NCBI RefSeq assembly: GCF_003443535.1
Contig: NZ_CP031946.1
Span: 2,556,001-2,620,000, forward strand
Length of the DNA stretch: 64,000 nucleotides
Origin: Ruegeria sp. AD91A
GTDB lineage: Bacteria; Pseudomonadota; Alphaproteobacteria; Rhodobacterales; Rhodobacteraceae
Reading direction: 5' to 3'
Shown here: piece after piece, positions 16,693 to 25,777 of the stretch
Position numbering within the stretch: the first letter of the stretch is position 1
How the letters are laid out: every line of letters starts with the position of its first letter
The notes under the pieces: generated by a model
What the model was told of the DNA's origin: nothing
Seen by the model: only the letters and a program-made list of their open reading frames with translations
Databases searched by the model: none
Program-made: the position numbers and the translations under genes

Positions 16693-17529
16693 TCAGGTCT
16701 TTTTCGTATCGTCCACGATTTTCATCGTGGCAAGGCCGCTATTGCCCAATTCCACCGCCGCGAATGGTCCGCCGTGGCACGTGTTACCGGGGTCGCGCGG
16801 GTCCAGCGGAGGCGTCTCAGCCAGGATCTGTTCGGCGAATTGCTCGGCATTGTCCTTCGGGCGATAGCCAAGGAAGCTGGCCTTGCTGTTGTCCACCGGG
16901 CAGCGGTCGTTGTTGGAAACCCCGTAAACAACGGCGAACCCGGTCACTGGTGTTTCGATGCTGCGCTGCACCAGCTGGATCAGGTCATCATAGGACAGCC
17001 AAGACCCAAGCGCGCGGGCACTGGTGACCTGCGCACAGGAGAGGATGCGCATATGCACGCTTTCCAGCCCGCGCTTGTCCCAGTAAAGCGATCCCAGATC
17101 CTCGGCGAAACACTTGGCCAGCCCGTAAAAGGTATCGGGGCGATGGCGAACCTCGGTGTCGATGAAATCGGTCTTGGGGTGCATTCCGACAGCGTGGATG
17201 GAACTGCCATAGACCACCCGCCGCAATCCGTTGCGCGCCGCGGCCTCCCAGATGTTGTAGGCGCCGATGAAATTCGGCCCCAAAAGCTTCTCGAACGGCC
17301 CTTCGTCCGCATAGGCGCCCATATGCACGACCATGTCGGCGCCTTCCAGCGCGCGCATCATGTCGTCAAGGCTGGCAAGATCCGCCTTAGCATAGGTTTC
17401 GCCGTCATAAAGCGTGCCGATATCGTCCGCGATGTCGGTCGAGACAAGCTGGTCGCACATCATGGTCAGCGGTTCGCGCAAGTAAGAGCCAAGCCGCCCG
17501 GCGGCACCTGTCAGGACGAGTTTCTTCAT
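16693..17529 (-). CDS. NAD-dependent epimerase/dehydratase (SDR, uronate-dehydrogenase-like)
   Basis: 278 residues. Rossmann NAD motif LTGAAGRLGSYLREPL at the N-terminus and an active-site YxxxK in DTFYGLAKCFAED. GADMVVHMGAYADEGPFEKL and RVVYGSSIHAVG match the extended SDR pattern. Overall layout resembles uronate dehydrogenases and related sugar dehydrogenases. Start at 17529 overlaps the stop of the upstream aminotransferase (ATGA), so the two are coupled. Substrate unknown. Confidence 0.82.
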   Translation of the reverse strand: MKKLVLTGAAGRLGSYLREPLTMMCDQLVSTDIADDIGTLYDGETYAKADLASLDDMMRALEGADMVVHMGAYADEGPFEKLLGPNFIGAYNIWEAAARNGLRRVVYGSSIHAVGMHPKTDFIDTEVRHRPDTFYGLAKCFAEDLGSLYWDKRGLESVHMRILSCAQVTSARALGSWLSYDDLIQLVQRSIETPVTGFAVVYGVSNNDRCPVDNSKASFLGYRPKDNAEQFAEQILAETPPLDPRDPGNTCHGGPFAAVELGNSGLATMKIVDDTKKT

Positions 17530-18305
17530 CAGTTGGATTCCTTTTCAAGTTGGGCTACCGCTGACGCAATGCCGGTCATAGCATAGGTCTTGGAAACGCC
17601 GTTTACCGTCAGCGTGCGGTCCTTGAGGTCCGAGTTGATCGCAGCGAAAGAGCGGAACTTGCGCCCGTTGAACAGGATGTGTTCATCGATTTCGTCCGAC
17701 AGGATCATCACCTGCGGATGGTCGGCCAGCACCACGCCCAAGCTGCGCAGATCGTCGTCGGAGTAAACGGCGCCGGCCGGGTTGGAGGGCAGGTTCAGTA
17801 TGATCCAGCGCGTGCGCGCCGTGATGGCGCGGACAAGGTCTCCGGGTTGTAACCGAAACCTGTTTTCGGCCACGCAAGGGATCGTGACGGGCCTGCCGCC
17901 AAGGATCAGAACGATATCCTTGTATTGGCCGAAATAGGGCGCGCAGAGCAGGACCTCGTCGCCGTCCTCCAGCGTGGCCCTCATCGCGTTGAAGATCACC
18001 TGCTTGGCGCCGTTGGCGACGATGAACTCGTCAACGCCATGGGCGAGATCTTTCTCACGACGCAGCTTGTCGGCCACCGCCTTGCGTAGTGCCAGCGTGC
18101 CGCTGGTGGGCGGGTATTTCGTCTGTCCAGCCATGTCAGCAGCATGGGCGGCGTGCTTGATGTGTTCGGGCGTGTCGAAATCCCGCTCGCCGAGCCCGAG
18201 GTCAATCACGTCCTCGCCGCGCGAACGGGCCTCATTCGCCGCCTGACTGACCCAGGCTGACGCCGAAGGCTTGACCGGATCCAGCCGCGACGACAGCGCG
18301 ATCAT
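17529..18305 (-). CDS. Aminotransferase class I/II with large internal deletion
   Basis: 258 residues against about 390 for the family. The N-terminal two thirds look normal: DLGLGERDFDTPEHI, ANGAKQVIFNAMRATL, LNLPSNPAGAVYSDDD, MILSDEIDEHILF and the Schiff-base Lys in VNGVSKTYAMTG. Directly after MTG the usual W-R-I-G-Y segment and about 135-140 residues are gone, and the protein ends IASAVAQLEKESN, which reads like the last helix of the same kind of enzyme. This points to an in-frame internal deletion that left start and stop intact. The product probably lacks activity but keeps translation of the coupled epimerase. Overlaps the aldolase gene by four bases. Confidence 0.75.
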   Translation of the reverse strand: MIALSSRLDPVKPSASAWVSQAANEARSRGEDVIDLGLGERDFDTPEHIKHAAHAADMAGQTKYPPTSGTLALRKAVADKLRREKDLAHGVDEFIVANGAKQVIFNAMRATLEDGDEVLLCAPYFGQYKDIVLILGGRPVTIPCVAENRFRLQPGDLVRAITARTRWIILNLPSNPAGAVYSDDDLRSLGVVLADHPQVMILSDEIDEHILFNGRKFRSFAAINSDLKDRTLTVNGVSKTYAMTGIASAVAQLEKESN

Positions 18306-19075
18306 GCCATGCCTCCGCGCACCTGCGCCAGCAGCGCGTCGGCGCCGCGGGCCAGGATCGAGGCATCGGTGCCGCAGGCCACAAATGTAAAGCCCTCGTT
18401 CAAAAGCTCGGTTGCAAAGCCCGGGTCCAACACCAGCGTTCCGACCGGCACGCCCTTGGCGATCAGCTTTTGCGCCGCCGGTTTGATCAGCGCCCAGACC
18501 TCGGGGTCCATCGGCTTGCCAAGCTTGCCGATGTCGGCCGCGATATCCGCCGGGCCGAAGAAGATGCCCGAGACGCCATCGACATCGGCAATCGCCTCGG
18601 CCTGTTCAACGGCCGCACGGGTTTCCAGCTGCAGCAGCACCGCCGTTTCCGCCTCGACGCGCGCCGTATAGTCGCTAATCCGCCCGAACTTGGTCGCCCG
18701 CGTCGCGCCAGAGACACCACGGGTCCCGTTGGGCGGATAGCGCGTGGCGGCCACCGCGCGGCGCGCTTCCTCGACCGTCTGGATCATCGGAAACAAGAGC
18801 CCCGGCGCGCCCAGATCCAGTAGCCGCTTGACCGCCACCGGGTCGTTCCATTCGACACGCACGATGGCGGTTGTGTCGCTGGCGGCAAAAGCCTGAAGCT
18901 GCCCCAGAGTGCTGAAATAGTCGTTCGGGCTGTGTTCCATGTCGATCAGCGCCCAGTCATAGCCCGCGGGCGCTACGACCTCGGCCGAAAAATTGCTGGC
19001 AAGGCTGATCCACAGGCCGACCTGTTTGCGCCCCGCCGTGAGCGCCGCTGTAAAGGGATTGGCGGCAAGCTGCAT
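18302..19075 (-). CDS. HpcH/HpaI-type class II aldolase
   Basis: 257 residues, normal length. Matches the pyruvate-dependent HpaI fold: VGLWISLASNFSAEVVAPAG, the metal-binding Glu in DWALIDMEHSPND, GLLFPMIQTVEEARRAV, the RGVSGATRATKFG phosphate/substrate loop, and GVSGIFFGPADIAADIG with the second metal ligands. Family members split 4-hydroxy-2-oxo acids into pyruvate and an aldehyde. Overlaps both neighbours by one to four bases, so it is within a tight operon. Likely the C-C cleavage step of the pathway. Confidence 0.87.
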   Translation of the reverse strand: MQLAANPFTAALTAGRKQVGLWISLASNFSAEVVAPAGYDWALIDMEHSPNDYFSTLGQLQAFAASDTTAIVRVEWNDPVAVKRLLDLGAPGLLFPMIQTVEEARRAVAATRYPPNGTRGVSGATRATKFGRISDYTARVEAETAVLLQLETRAAVEQAEAIADVDGVSGIFFGPADIAADIGKLGKPMDPEVWALIKPAAQKLIAKGVPVGTLVLDPGFATELLNEGFTFVACGTDASILARGADALLAQVRGGMA

Positions 19076-20292
19076 CAGATGATGGCCTTTTCAATGATCG
19101 GGCAGTGGTTGGGGATGCGCTCGAAGTTGAAGGGCGTCAGGTCAAGCGCCCGATAGCCGCCATAGGTGATCCATTCCGCCGTACCGCGCCCCATCGCAGG
19201 GGATTGTTGCAGCCCGTGGCCGGAGAATCCGTTGAGGAAGAGGAAGTTCTCCACCTTCGTGTGCGGCCCCAAGATTGCGTTGTGATCGAAGGTGTTCATG
19301 GCGTAATGCCCGGCCCATTCGGATTGCACCTTGATCGCCTCAAACTGCGGGATTCGGGTGGCAAGGATCGGCCAGACGTGGTTTTCCCACAGCGAGAAAT
19401 CCATCGCGAAATCGTCGTAGTCCACCGCCGGGTCGATCTCGGAATGGCCGCCGCACTGATAGGTGCCGCCGCCGTTTTCGCGCACATGCACGCCGGATGG
19501 GTCGATGGTCAGCGGCAGATCCATCTCCAGCGGCTGTTCGGCCTTGAAAATCCAGGAATAGCGCTTGCGCGGCTCCACCGGGGTCTCGATGCCGGCCATG
19601 GCTGCGGTGCGCGCCGCTCTCGGGCCCGAGGCGTTGACCACATGGCCGCAGGCAATTACCTCGCCCGATTTCAGCGTGACGCTGCCCACACGCGTGCCGG
19701 CGGGGTTGAGCGTCATCGCCACGACCTCGTTCTTGACATATTCCACGCCGCGTTCGCGCGAGGACCGTCGCCACCAGTCGAACACGGCCGACCCGTCCCA
19801 GAAGCCCTCGTCCACCGTGTTGATCGAGCCCAGCACGATGTCATCGACATTGTAGAAGGGATAGGCGGCCCTGATCTGGTCGGGCGTCATCAACTGCGTG
19901 CCTGCCCCCGCCGCGACCTGAACCTTGTGGCTTTCACGCAGGACATTGGCGAAGGCGTCATTGTCGGCCAGATACATGTAGCCGAAATTGCGGATGCTGA
20001 GTTCCGGCACCCGTTCGTCACCGCCCATGTAGCTGCGCAGGTTCTTGACAAAATCCGCCGCGAACTGGCTGATCCGCACGTTGAGCTCGGCCGAGAACTG
20101 CTGGCGCATGCAGCTGTTGGTGTGGGCTGTTGAGCAGGCCTGGTAGGTCGTGTCGCGTTCCACCACCAGAACCGAGCCGTCGAAATCCTTGTTGTCGCTT
20201 AGAAACCAGGCGGTCGAGGCCCCCATGATCGCCCCGCCGACAATCACTACGTCATACTGGGCCTGTTTCGGGCTTTGCGTTTGTCCGGCCAT
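19075..20292 (-). CDS. FAD-dependent oxidoreductase, DAO family
   Basis: 405 residues. N-terminal FAD Rossmann motif VVIVGGAIMGASTAWFL, then the acidic-residue end of strand two in VLVVERDTTYQACST. The C-terminus has the second FAD contact FLFLNGFSGHGLQQSPAMG. Resembles sarcosine oxidase/dimethylglycine dehydrogenase-like members and D-amino acid oxidases. Shares single bases with both neighbouring genes (19075 and 20292). Would oxidise a secondary amine or amino acid released by the hydantoinase step; the substrate is inferred from context only. Confidence 0.87.
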   Translation of the reverse strand: MAGQTQSPKQAQYDVVIVGGAIMGASTAWFLSDNKDFDGSVLVVERDTTYQACSTAHTNSCMRQQFSAELNVRISQFAADFVKNLRSYMGGDERVPELSIRNFGYMYLADNDAFANVLRESHKVQVAAGAGTQLMTPDQIRAAYPFYNVDDIVLGSINTVDEGFWDGSAVFDWWRRSSRERGVEYVKNEVVAMTLNPAGTRVGSVTLKSGEVIACGHVVNASGPRAARTAAMAGIETPVEPRKRYSWIFKAEQPLEMDLPLTIDPSGVHVRENGGGTYQCGGHSEIDPAVDYDDFAMDFSLWENHVWPILATRIPQFEAIKVQSEWAGHYAMNTFDHNAILGPHTKVENFLFLNGFSGHGLQQSPAMGRGTAEWITYGGYRALDLTPFNFERIPNHCPIIEKAII

Positions 20293-22001
20293 CAGGCGAT
20301 CTCCCCTTTTGCGACGGCATCCTCGACCGCCTTGATGTCATCGGCCGTCAGGCCGTAATCCCGCGCTGCGGTTTCCGCCGAGATGTATCCCCGCGCCAGA
20401 TCGCGCAGGACCATATCCCGTGGCCGCTCGGCAGGGTAGCCATAGCCCGCGCCACCCGGGAAAGCCATCACGACGCGGCGCCCGTGGGGCACGAACTGCT
20501 TACCCTTGCCGCGCATCGGCGTGCCATCGTCCAGCGCGATGGTGGTGCAGGCCCCGGCCATGCCCCCGCGCCGCCCGCGCGCGGGATGTTCGACCCGATC
20601 GAACATCGCCTGGATGTCGAACTCGTGGCCTTCCATTGCGCCGACCTCCATGTATTGGCCCAGCCCGCCACGCGCCTTGCCCGCACCGCCGCTGTCGGGG
20701 CGTAGCTCCTTGCGCCAAATGATCACGGGCCCCGCGTGTTCCGTTGCCTCGATCGGCATGGTCATCACGCCCGAAGGGAAGGCGGTTGCATTAAGCCCGT
20801 CCAGCTCAGGCCGCGCGCCGGAGCCACCGGAATTGAAGGTCAGCACCTCGGCGCGCCGTGCGTCGACTAGAGTCGGCGCGTCAGAGCGCGGGCGCAGCGA
20901 GACTTGAAAATTACACAGGCATCCAGCCCCTTCGGCAGGCACCAGACCCGGCACGATCTTGTCGAATGCGTCATAGACCGTGTCCGGCACGAAGTGACCG
21001 ACGATGTGGCGCAGCGCGACGGGTGCGGGGTGCAGCGCGTTGACGATGGTGTTTTCCGGGGCCGTGATCTCGAACGGGGCCAATGAGGCTGCGTTGTTGG
21101 GGATCGAGGGCGCAATGGCGACCTTCAGCGCATAACACGCATAGGCCTTGGCATAGACCAGCGGGCAGTTGATGCCCTTCTTGTCGAGCCCTGAGGAGCC
21201 GGTGAAATCCGACACGATGCGGTCTTCGTGCACCGTGACGCGGACTTTCAGCGTGATCGGCGCGTCGAACCCGTCCACCGTCATTTCGCCTTCGGCGGAT
21301 TTTCGTGGCAGGGCGGCAATGGCTTCCAGCGTGGCGCGGCGCGAGTTTTCAAGGATGAACGCCGCGATGCCATCCAGATCATCCAGATCGAACTCGGTCA
21401 TCATGTCTATCAGGCGGCGGTGGCCGATCTCGTTGCAGGTGGCCAGCGCGTAGATGTCGCCGATCAGCTGGTCGGGTTCGCGCACATTGCCGCGAATGAT
21501 CCGCACCAGCGTTTCGTCCACCTCGCCCCGCTCGGCGAATTTCATGATCGGGATATAAAGCCCTTCTTCATAGACGCTGGCCGCGTCCGCTCCGAAGCCG
21601 CGCCCACCGATATCGACGATATGCGCGGTGCAGGCGAAGAACCCTACCGGCACGCCGTTGTGGAACGACGGCGTGACCATGGTGATGTCGTGCAGGTGGC
21701 CGGTGCCCTCCCACGGGTCGTTGGTGATGTAGACATCGCCCTCGAATATGTTCTGCCGCCCGATGCGGCGGATGAAATGCGCCACGGCGTCAGCCATCGC
21801 GTTGACATGCCCCGGGGTGCCGGTGACGGCCTGCGCCAGCATGTTGCCGTGGGTGTCATAGACCCCGGCGGACAGGTCGCCGGCCTCCCGGACGGAGGTC
21901 GAAAAGGCCGTGCGCACCAGCGCCTGCGCCTGTTCCTCGACCACCGAGATCAGCCGGTTCCACATGACCTGATAGGCGACCTTTGAATGTTGCTTTGTCA
22001 T
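20292..22001 (-). CDS. hyuB: Hydantoinase B / oxoprolinase beta subunit
   Basis: 569 residues, typical for HyuB. Family segments seen: FSTSVREAGDLSAGVYDTHG, AQAVTGTPGHVNAMADAV, YITNDPWEGTGHLHDITMV, and the C-terminal GGMAGACTTIALDDGT and GGAGYGYPAERP. HyuB pairs with HyuA in ATP-dependent hydrolysis of hydantoins, 5-oxoproline or related cyclic amides, and in acetone/acetophenone carboxylases. The HyuA gene ends only 11 bases upstream. Confidence 0.9.
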   Translation of the reverse strand: MTKQHSKVAYQVMWNRLISVVEEQAQALVRTAFSTSVREAGDLSAGVYDTHGNMLAQAVTGTPGHVNAMADAVAHFIRRIGRQNIFEGDVYITNDPWEGTGHLHDITMVTPSFHNGVPVGFFACTAHIVDIGGRGFGADAASVYEEGLYIPIMKFAERGEVDETLVRIIRGNVREPDQLIGDIYALATCNEIGHRRLIDMMTEFDLDDLDGIAAFILENSRRATLEAIAALPRKSAEGEMTVDGFDAPITLKVRVTVHEDRIVSDFTGSSGLDKKGINCPLVYAKAYACYALKVAIAPSIPNNAASLAPFEITAPENTIVNALHPAPVALRHIVGHFVPDTVYDAFDKIVPGLVPAEGAGCLCNFQVSLRPRSDAPTLVDARRAEVLTFNSGGSGARPELDGLNATAFPSGVMTMPIEATEHAGPVIIWRKELRPDSGGAGKARGGLGQYMEVGAMEGHEFDIQAMFDRVEHPARGRRGGMAGACTTIALDDGTPMRGKGKQFVPHGRRVVMAFPGGAGYGYPAERPRDMVLRDLARGYISAETAARDYGLTADDIKAVEDAVAKGEIA

Positions 22002-22012
22002 GTCGGCGCTCC

Positions 22013-24091
22013 TTACCCCTTGGTCACGACGTCGATGCAGCCGTCGGGCTGGCAGATCGCGTCGCGGCTTGCGGGAACGATGATGGTGGTTTCGGCCTCG
22101 GTCACGGCGGCGGGGCCGTTGGCGCGCTGGCCGGTCTGCATGGTCACCCGGTTGATAACCTGGGCCTCGACGAAGGCCCCGGACGCGGCATCGAACACCC
22201 GGCGCTGGCCTTGCGCGACGGCGGTGCTTTCGCCGGCCGATGCGGCCACAGGCGCGACGGCTTCAGGCGGTGTGGTCGCATTGACCGACCAGACGGTGAT
22301 CTCGACATCCAGACCCGCGACCGTGCGGCCGAAGAGCTTGGCATAGTCCTCTTCGAAGCGTGCCAGGAAGGTGGCAGCATCGGGATTAATGGCCTGTTCT
22401 TCCGTCAGCGCGATGGGAATTTCCCAGCCCTGTCCGGCATACCGCATGTAGACCTTGAATTCCGAAAGGATCTCCGAGGTCTCGTCGCAAGTCCGCACGA
22501 AGCCCGTGACCTCGGATTTCAGCTCTGTCAGCAGCGCTTTGATCCGCGCGGGGTCAAAACCGCTGAGTTTCATGTAGACCGAGCGGTTGGCCTCGTAGCT
22601 GTAGGGCGCGCGCAGGAACCCGATGGCCGAACCGACCCCGGCACCGGGCGGCACGATCAGGCGGTCGACACCGAGCTTTTCGCACAAACGCCCGGCATGG
22701 AGCGGCGCCGCACCGCCAAAGGCTATCATGGTGTATTCCGACAGATCCTCGCCATTCTCGACCGCGTGAACACGGGCCGCGTTGGCCATGTTCTCGTCCA
22801 CGACCTCGGCCACGCCAAAGGCGGCCTCGATAGTGTCCATCGACAGCGTGTCGCCGACATGGGCGGTCAGCGCCGTTTGCGATTGGTCGGGGTGCAGTTT
22901 GATCGCCCCACCAGCGAAATTGTCCGGGTCCAGCTTGCCCAGAACAAGGTCTGCGTCCGTGACCGCAGGCCGCGTGCCACCGCGCCCATAACAGGCCGGG
23001 CCGGGTTCGGAGCCCGCGCTCTCGGGCCCGACTCGGATCTGGCGCATGTCGTCCACATGGGCCAACGAACCTCCGCCCGCACCAATCTCCACCATGTCGA
23101 TCACCGGGATCGAGATCGGCATGCCGGACCCCTTCTTGAACCGGTAGGTCCGCGCGACCTCGAACACACGGCTGGTCTTGGGCGTCTGGTTCTTGATCAG
23201 GCAGATCTTGGCGGTCGTGCCGCCCATGTCAAAGCTCAGCACCTTGTCGATGCCATAACGCGCGGCGATATGGGCGGCAAAGACCGCGCCCCCCGCCGGA
23301 CCGCTTTCCACCAGCCGCACCGGGAAATCGGCGGCGTTCTGAAGCGAGATGATGCCGCCGCCCGAATGCATCAGGAAGACGAGGCAGTTTACGCCTTCGC
23401 CGCGCAACCCCTCTTCCAGCCGGCCGAGGTAGGAGGCCATCAGCGGCTTGATATAGGCGTTCGCCACCACCGTGTTGAACCGTTCGTATTCACGCATCTG
23501 CGGGCTGACCTCGGACGAGATCGACACCGAGACATGCGGCAGGCGCTCGGTAAGAACCTCGCGCACCATCTGCTCATGCGCCGGGTTCAGGTAGGAATGG
23601 ATGAGGCCCACCGCGACGCTTTCGAAACCCGCCTCTTCGATCTGCGCGGCCAGCGCCTCGACCTCGGCGCGGTCCAGAGGCACCATGACCTCGCCACGCG
23701 CGTTCACCCGTTCATTCACGGTAAACCGGGACTGCCGCGGCAAGAGCGGCTCTGGCAGGGTCAGGTTCAGATCGTATTGCTCGAACCGGCTTTCGGTGCG
23801 CATTTCAATCACGTCGCGGAAGCCTTGCGTGGTGATCAGCGCCGTCCTGGCTCCGCGCCGCTCGATCAGCGCGTTGGTGGCCAGCGTAGTGCCGTGGATG
23901 ATCTGCCCGATCTCACCGGGCGTGATGCCGGCCCTGACGCAGACCTGGTGCATCCCGTCGATGATCGCGTTTTCGGGCGCGGCATAGGTGGTCAGCACCT
24001 TGGTGGAAAAGATGTCATCCCCTTTTTCAAGCACGACATCCGTGAACGTTCCCCCAATATCCGCGCCAAGCCGGATCGCACGCCTGTTCAT
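22013..24091 (-). CDS. hyuA: Hydantoinase A / oxoprolinase alpha subunit
   Basis: About 692 residues from the ATG at 24091 (MNRRAIRLGADIGGTFTDVV), chosen because AAGGAAA lies just upstream; an in-frame extension to 24121 has no site. The N-terminal ADIGGTFTD is the ATP phosphate loop of the ASKHA fold in this family; GTTLATNALIERRGARTALI and SFDMGGTTAKICLI are the other signature stretches. Works with HyuB on a cyclic amide or ketone. First enzyme gene of the eight-gene operon, downstream of the LysR gene on the same strand. Confidence 0.9.
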   Translation of the reverse strand: MNRRAIRLGADIGGTFTDVVLEKGDDIFSTKVLTTYAAPENAIIDGMHQVCVRAGITPGEIGQIIHGTTLATNALIERRGARTALITTQGFRDVIEMRTESRFEQYDLNLTLPEPLLPRQSRFTVNERVNARGEVMVPLDRAEVEALAAQIEEAGFESVAVGLIHSYLNPAHEQMVREVLTERLPHVSVSISSEVSPQMREYERFNTVVANAYIKPLMASYLGRLEEGLRGEGVNCLVFLMHSGGGIISLQNAADFPVRLVESGPAGGAVFAAHIAARYGIDKVLSFDMGGTTAKICLIKNQTPKTSRVFEVARTYRFKKGSGMPISIPVIDMVEIGAGGGSLAHVDDMRQIRVGPESAGSEPGPACYGRGGTRPAVTDADLVLGKLDPDNFAGGAIKLHPDQSQTALTAHVGDTLSMDTIEAAFGVAEVVDENMANAARVHAVENGEDLSEYTMIAFGGAAPLHAGRLCEKLGVDRLIVPPGAGVGSAIGFLRAPYSYEANRSVYMKLSGFDPARIKALLTELKSEVTGFVRTCDETSEILSEFKVYMRYAGQGWEIPIALTEEQAINPDAATFLARFEEDYAKLFGRTVAGLDVEITVWSVNATTPPEAVAPVAASAGESTAVAQGQRRVFDAASGAFVEAQVINRVTMQTGQRANGPAAVTEAETTIIVPASRDAICQPDGCIDVVTKG

Positions 24092-24213
24092 CCCGTGTTT
24101 CCTTTCGACCAACCAGAGCAAGCGGGGGCGGGGATCGACCCCGCTCGGCCCTCGGCGCTCAGTCTTAGGGCCTGCTGAGGAAAACGAAAAATTGGAATTT
24201 TTTCTTGTTGTGG

Positions 24214-25128
24214 TTATGTTGTGTTATCCTTGGCCGCCTCGGCCGTCAGCCGGGCGAGTTCGGCGGCATAGCGCACGAACCGCGGCACGCGCCGGTCGTC
24301 ATAGCGCGCAAAGACCTGCAAGGGGCTGGGCGTCCAGTCGCAGTTGAGTTCGACCAGCCGGCCCTCGGCAACAGCCTCCTGCACGATCGCCCTGGGCAAC
24401 AGCGCGATGCCCATCCCGTCCACCGCCATCGGCAGGCAGGACGCAAGGCTGCTCGAGTGCACAACCCGATCGCGCGACAGGCCGTTGTGATCGGCAATTT
24501 CGGCCAGCTCACGCACGGCCACGGTGTGCCGCGCATGGGTCAGGACAGGATGGGCAAACAGGTCGGCGAGCCCGATATTGCCGCCAATACCTTGTGCCAT
24601 TTCCGGCGTGGCAACCCAGACGTAGCTGTAACTGCCAAGCGGGATCGTCCCGCGCAATTCGCTGGAAAATGGTGCTGTCTGCAGCGCCAAATCCAGTTGC
24701 CCGCTGACAAGGCCACGGTCGATCTCGCGCGAAAGATCAACTTCTAGTTCAACGCTGACCGATGCATAAGACGCCCTGAACGCGCGCAGAAAGTCGTGCA
24801 GCCACGTGCAGGCGATCAGCTCTGTTACGCCCAGGCGCATCCGCTCCCTGATCAGATCCCGCCGGTTGGCCTGTTCGAGAAACGCCTCGCCTGCCAAAAT
24901 CACCTGTCGGGCCGCCTCGACCAGCGTCTCCCCGGTTTTCGTAAGCCGGACCGATCCCGCATCCCGGTGCATCAGAACGACCCCGAGAGACTTCTCCAGC
25001 GCCGAAATCCGCGCCGAGACATTCGGCTGTGTTGTTCCTAGTGCCGCCGCCGCCTTCCGAAACGTTCCGGTGTCAACCACCAGGACGAAAGCTTCCAATT
25101 GCTTGATGGTGATCCGACTTTTTATCAT
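24214..25128 (-). CDS. LysR family transcriptional regulator
   Basis: 304 residues. N-terminal winged HTH is clear: ITIKQLEAFVLVVDTGTFRK, then AALGTTQPNVSARISALEKSLG, and LTKTGETLVEAARQV. The remainder fits the two-lobed effector domain. Same strand and just upstream of hyuA, with about 120 bases between, so it may be co-transcribed with or act on the promoter in this gap. Probable regulator of the hydantoinase operon. Confidence 0.9.
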   Translation of the reverse strand: MIKSRITIKQLEAFVLVVDTGTFRKAAAALGTTQPNVSARISALEKSLGVVLMHRDAGSVRLTKTGETLVEAARQVILAGEAFLEQANRRDLIRERMRLGVTELIACTWLHDFLRAFRASYASVSVELEVDLSREIDRGLVSGQLDLALQTAPFSSELRGTIPLGSYSYVWVATPEMAQGIGGNIGLADLFAHPVLTHARHTVAVRELAEIADHNGLSRDRVVHSSSLASCLPMAVDGMGIALLPRAIVQEAVAEGRLVELNCDWTPSPLQVFARYDDRRVPRFVRYAAELARLTAEAAKDNTT

Positions 25129-25319
25129 GCGGCTCTCAAGGATAAGAAAAATCTATCCTCATTTTGGCAGATTGACGCCGGAAGGGGAACGGTTCGGCCC
25201 GCTCGCGCGATATGGGGGCTGCGAGGGCTCCTTGATCGCCATGCCAGTCAGCACTGTTTGATGTGTCCATGTGTTGGCGAAGGAGGGATCTTTGAACGTT
25301 TCGTGGAACTAGGCGCAGA

Positions 25320-25560
25320 ACTGGTTCCCACACCCTTCAGTGGGACGACGCGTTTGACATAGGTTCTGATACATTGACTGGCGTTAACGACGACGACTAC
25401 CAACCATTGTTCCCACTAACCGCTAAGCTGGAGAAGCTAACGATAAAAATCGACCGGCCCCAGTTGAGTCAAGCCGACATTCAAAAGCTCGAAGACGCGA
25501 TGCAAAGAGCAAGCGACCAGTTGGCTCAAAGGGTTGAGAGGTTGCCTACTTGCTGGAGTC
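25320..25560 (+). pseudogene. Arylsulfatase, C-terminal remnant
   Basis: One plus-strand frame reads QWDDAFDIGSDTLTGVNDDD, then FPLTAKLEKLTIKIDRPQLS and ADIQKLEDAMQ. This is the conserved C-terminal tail of a group of bacterial arylsulfatases (F-D-I-G-S-D-T ... L-x-K-L-T-I). The catalytic domain is absent and no start codon fits. It is a leftover of a sulfatase gene unrelated in position to the intact one at 56.7 kb. Limits approximate. Confidence 0.6.
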
Positions 25561-25590
25561 GGGCAGTGGAAAACCGGATGGTATATTTGT

Positions 25591-25655
25591 CCGCTTCGTC
25601 CGCAAAGTAGACGTTCAAGCAAGTTGCCGCGAATGGCCGCTTCAAGCCCAAACTC
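25591..25655 (-). repeat. Dispersed intergenic repeat, copy C
   Basis: Read on the minus strand this gives AGTTTGGGCT, then GCAACTTGCTTGAACG and TCTACTTTGCGGAC, which match the two copies at 34246 and 55228. The middle differs at several positions from those copies. Located right after the sulfatase remnant. Confidence 0.7.
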
Positions 25656-25777
25656 GACCATATTTATCTGGGCGTAAGGCTGTCAGAGCGAGAGACGAAA
25701 GTGGGTGCCAGTTCGTTTACAGCACAAGATGTCTCCAAACGCGCCCCCCAATCCCGGTATTGTATGAGCCTTGCGGG

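Noticed and set aside
14728..17586. Long plus-strand open frames opposite the cyclodeaminase, aminotransferase and epimerase genes
   Set aside because: Shadows of the minus-strand operon; low-complexity His/Arg-rich translations with no family features.
19105..24178. Very long plus-strand open frames opposite hyuA, hyuB and the oxidase (342 and 731 codons)
   Set aside because: They lie antisense to well-supported genes, have no recognisable domain, and are of the kind that arises from high third-position GC in the real genes.
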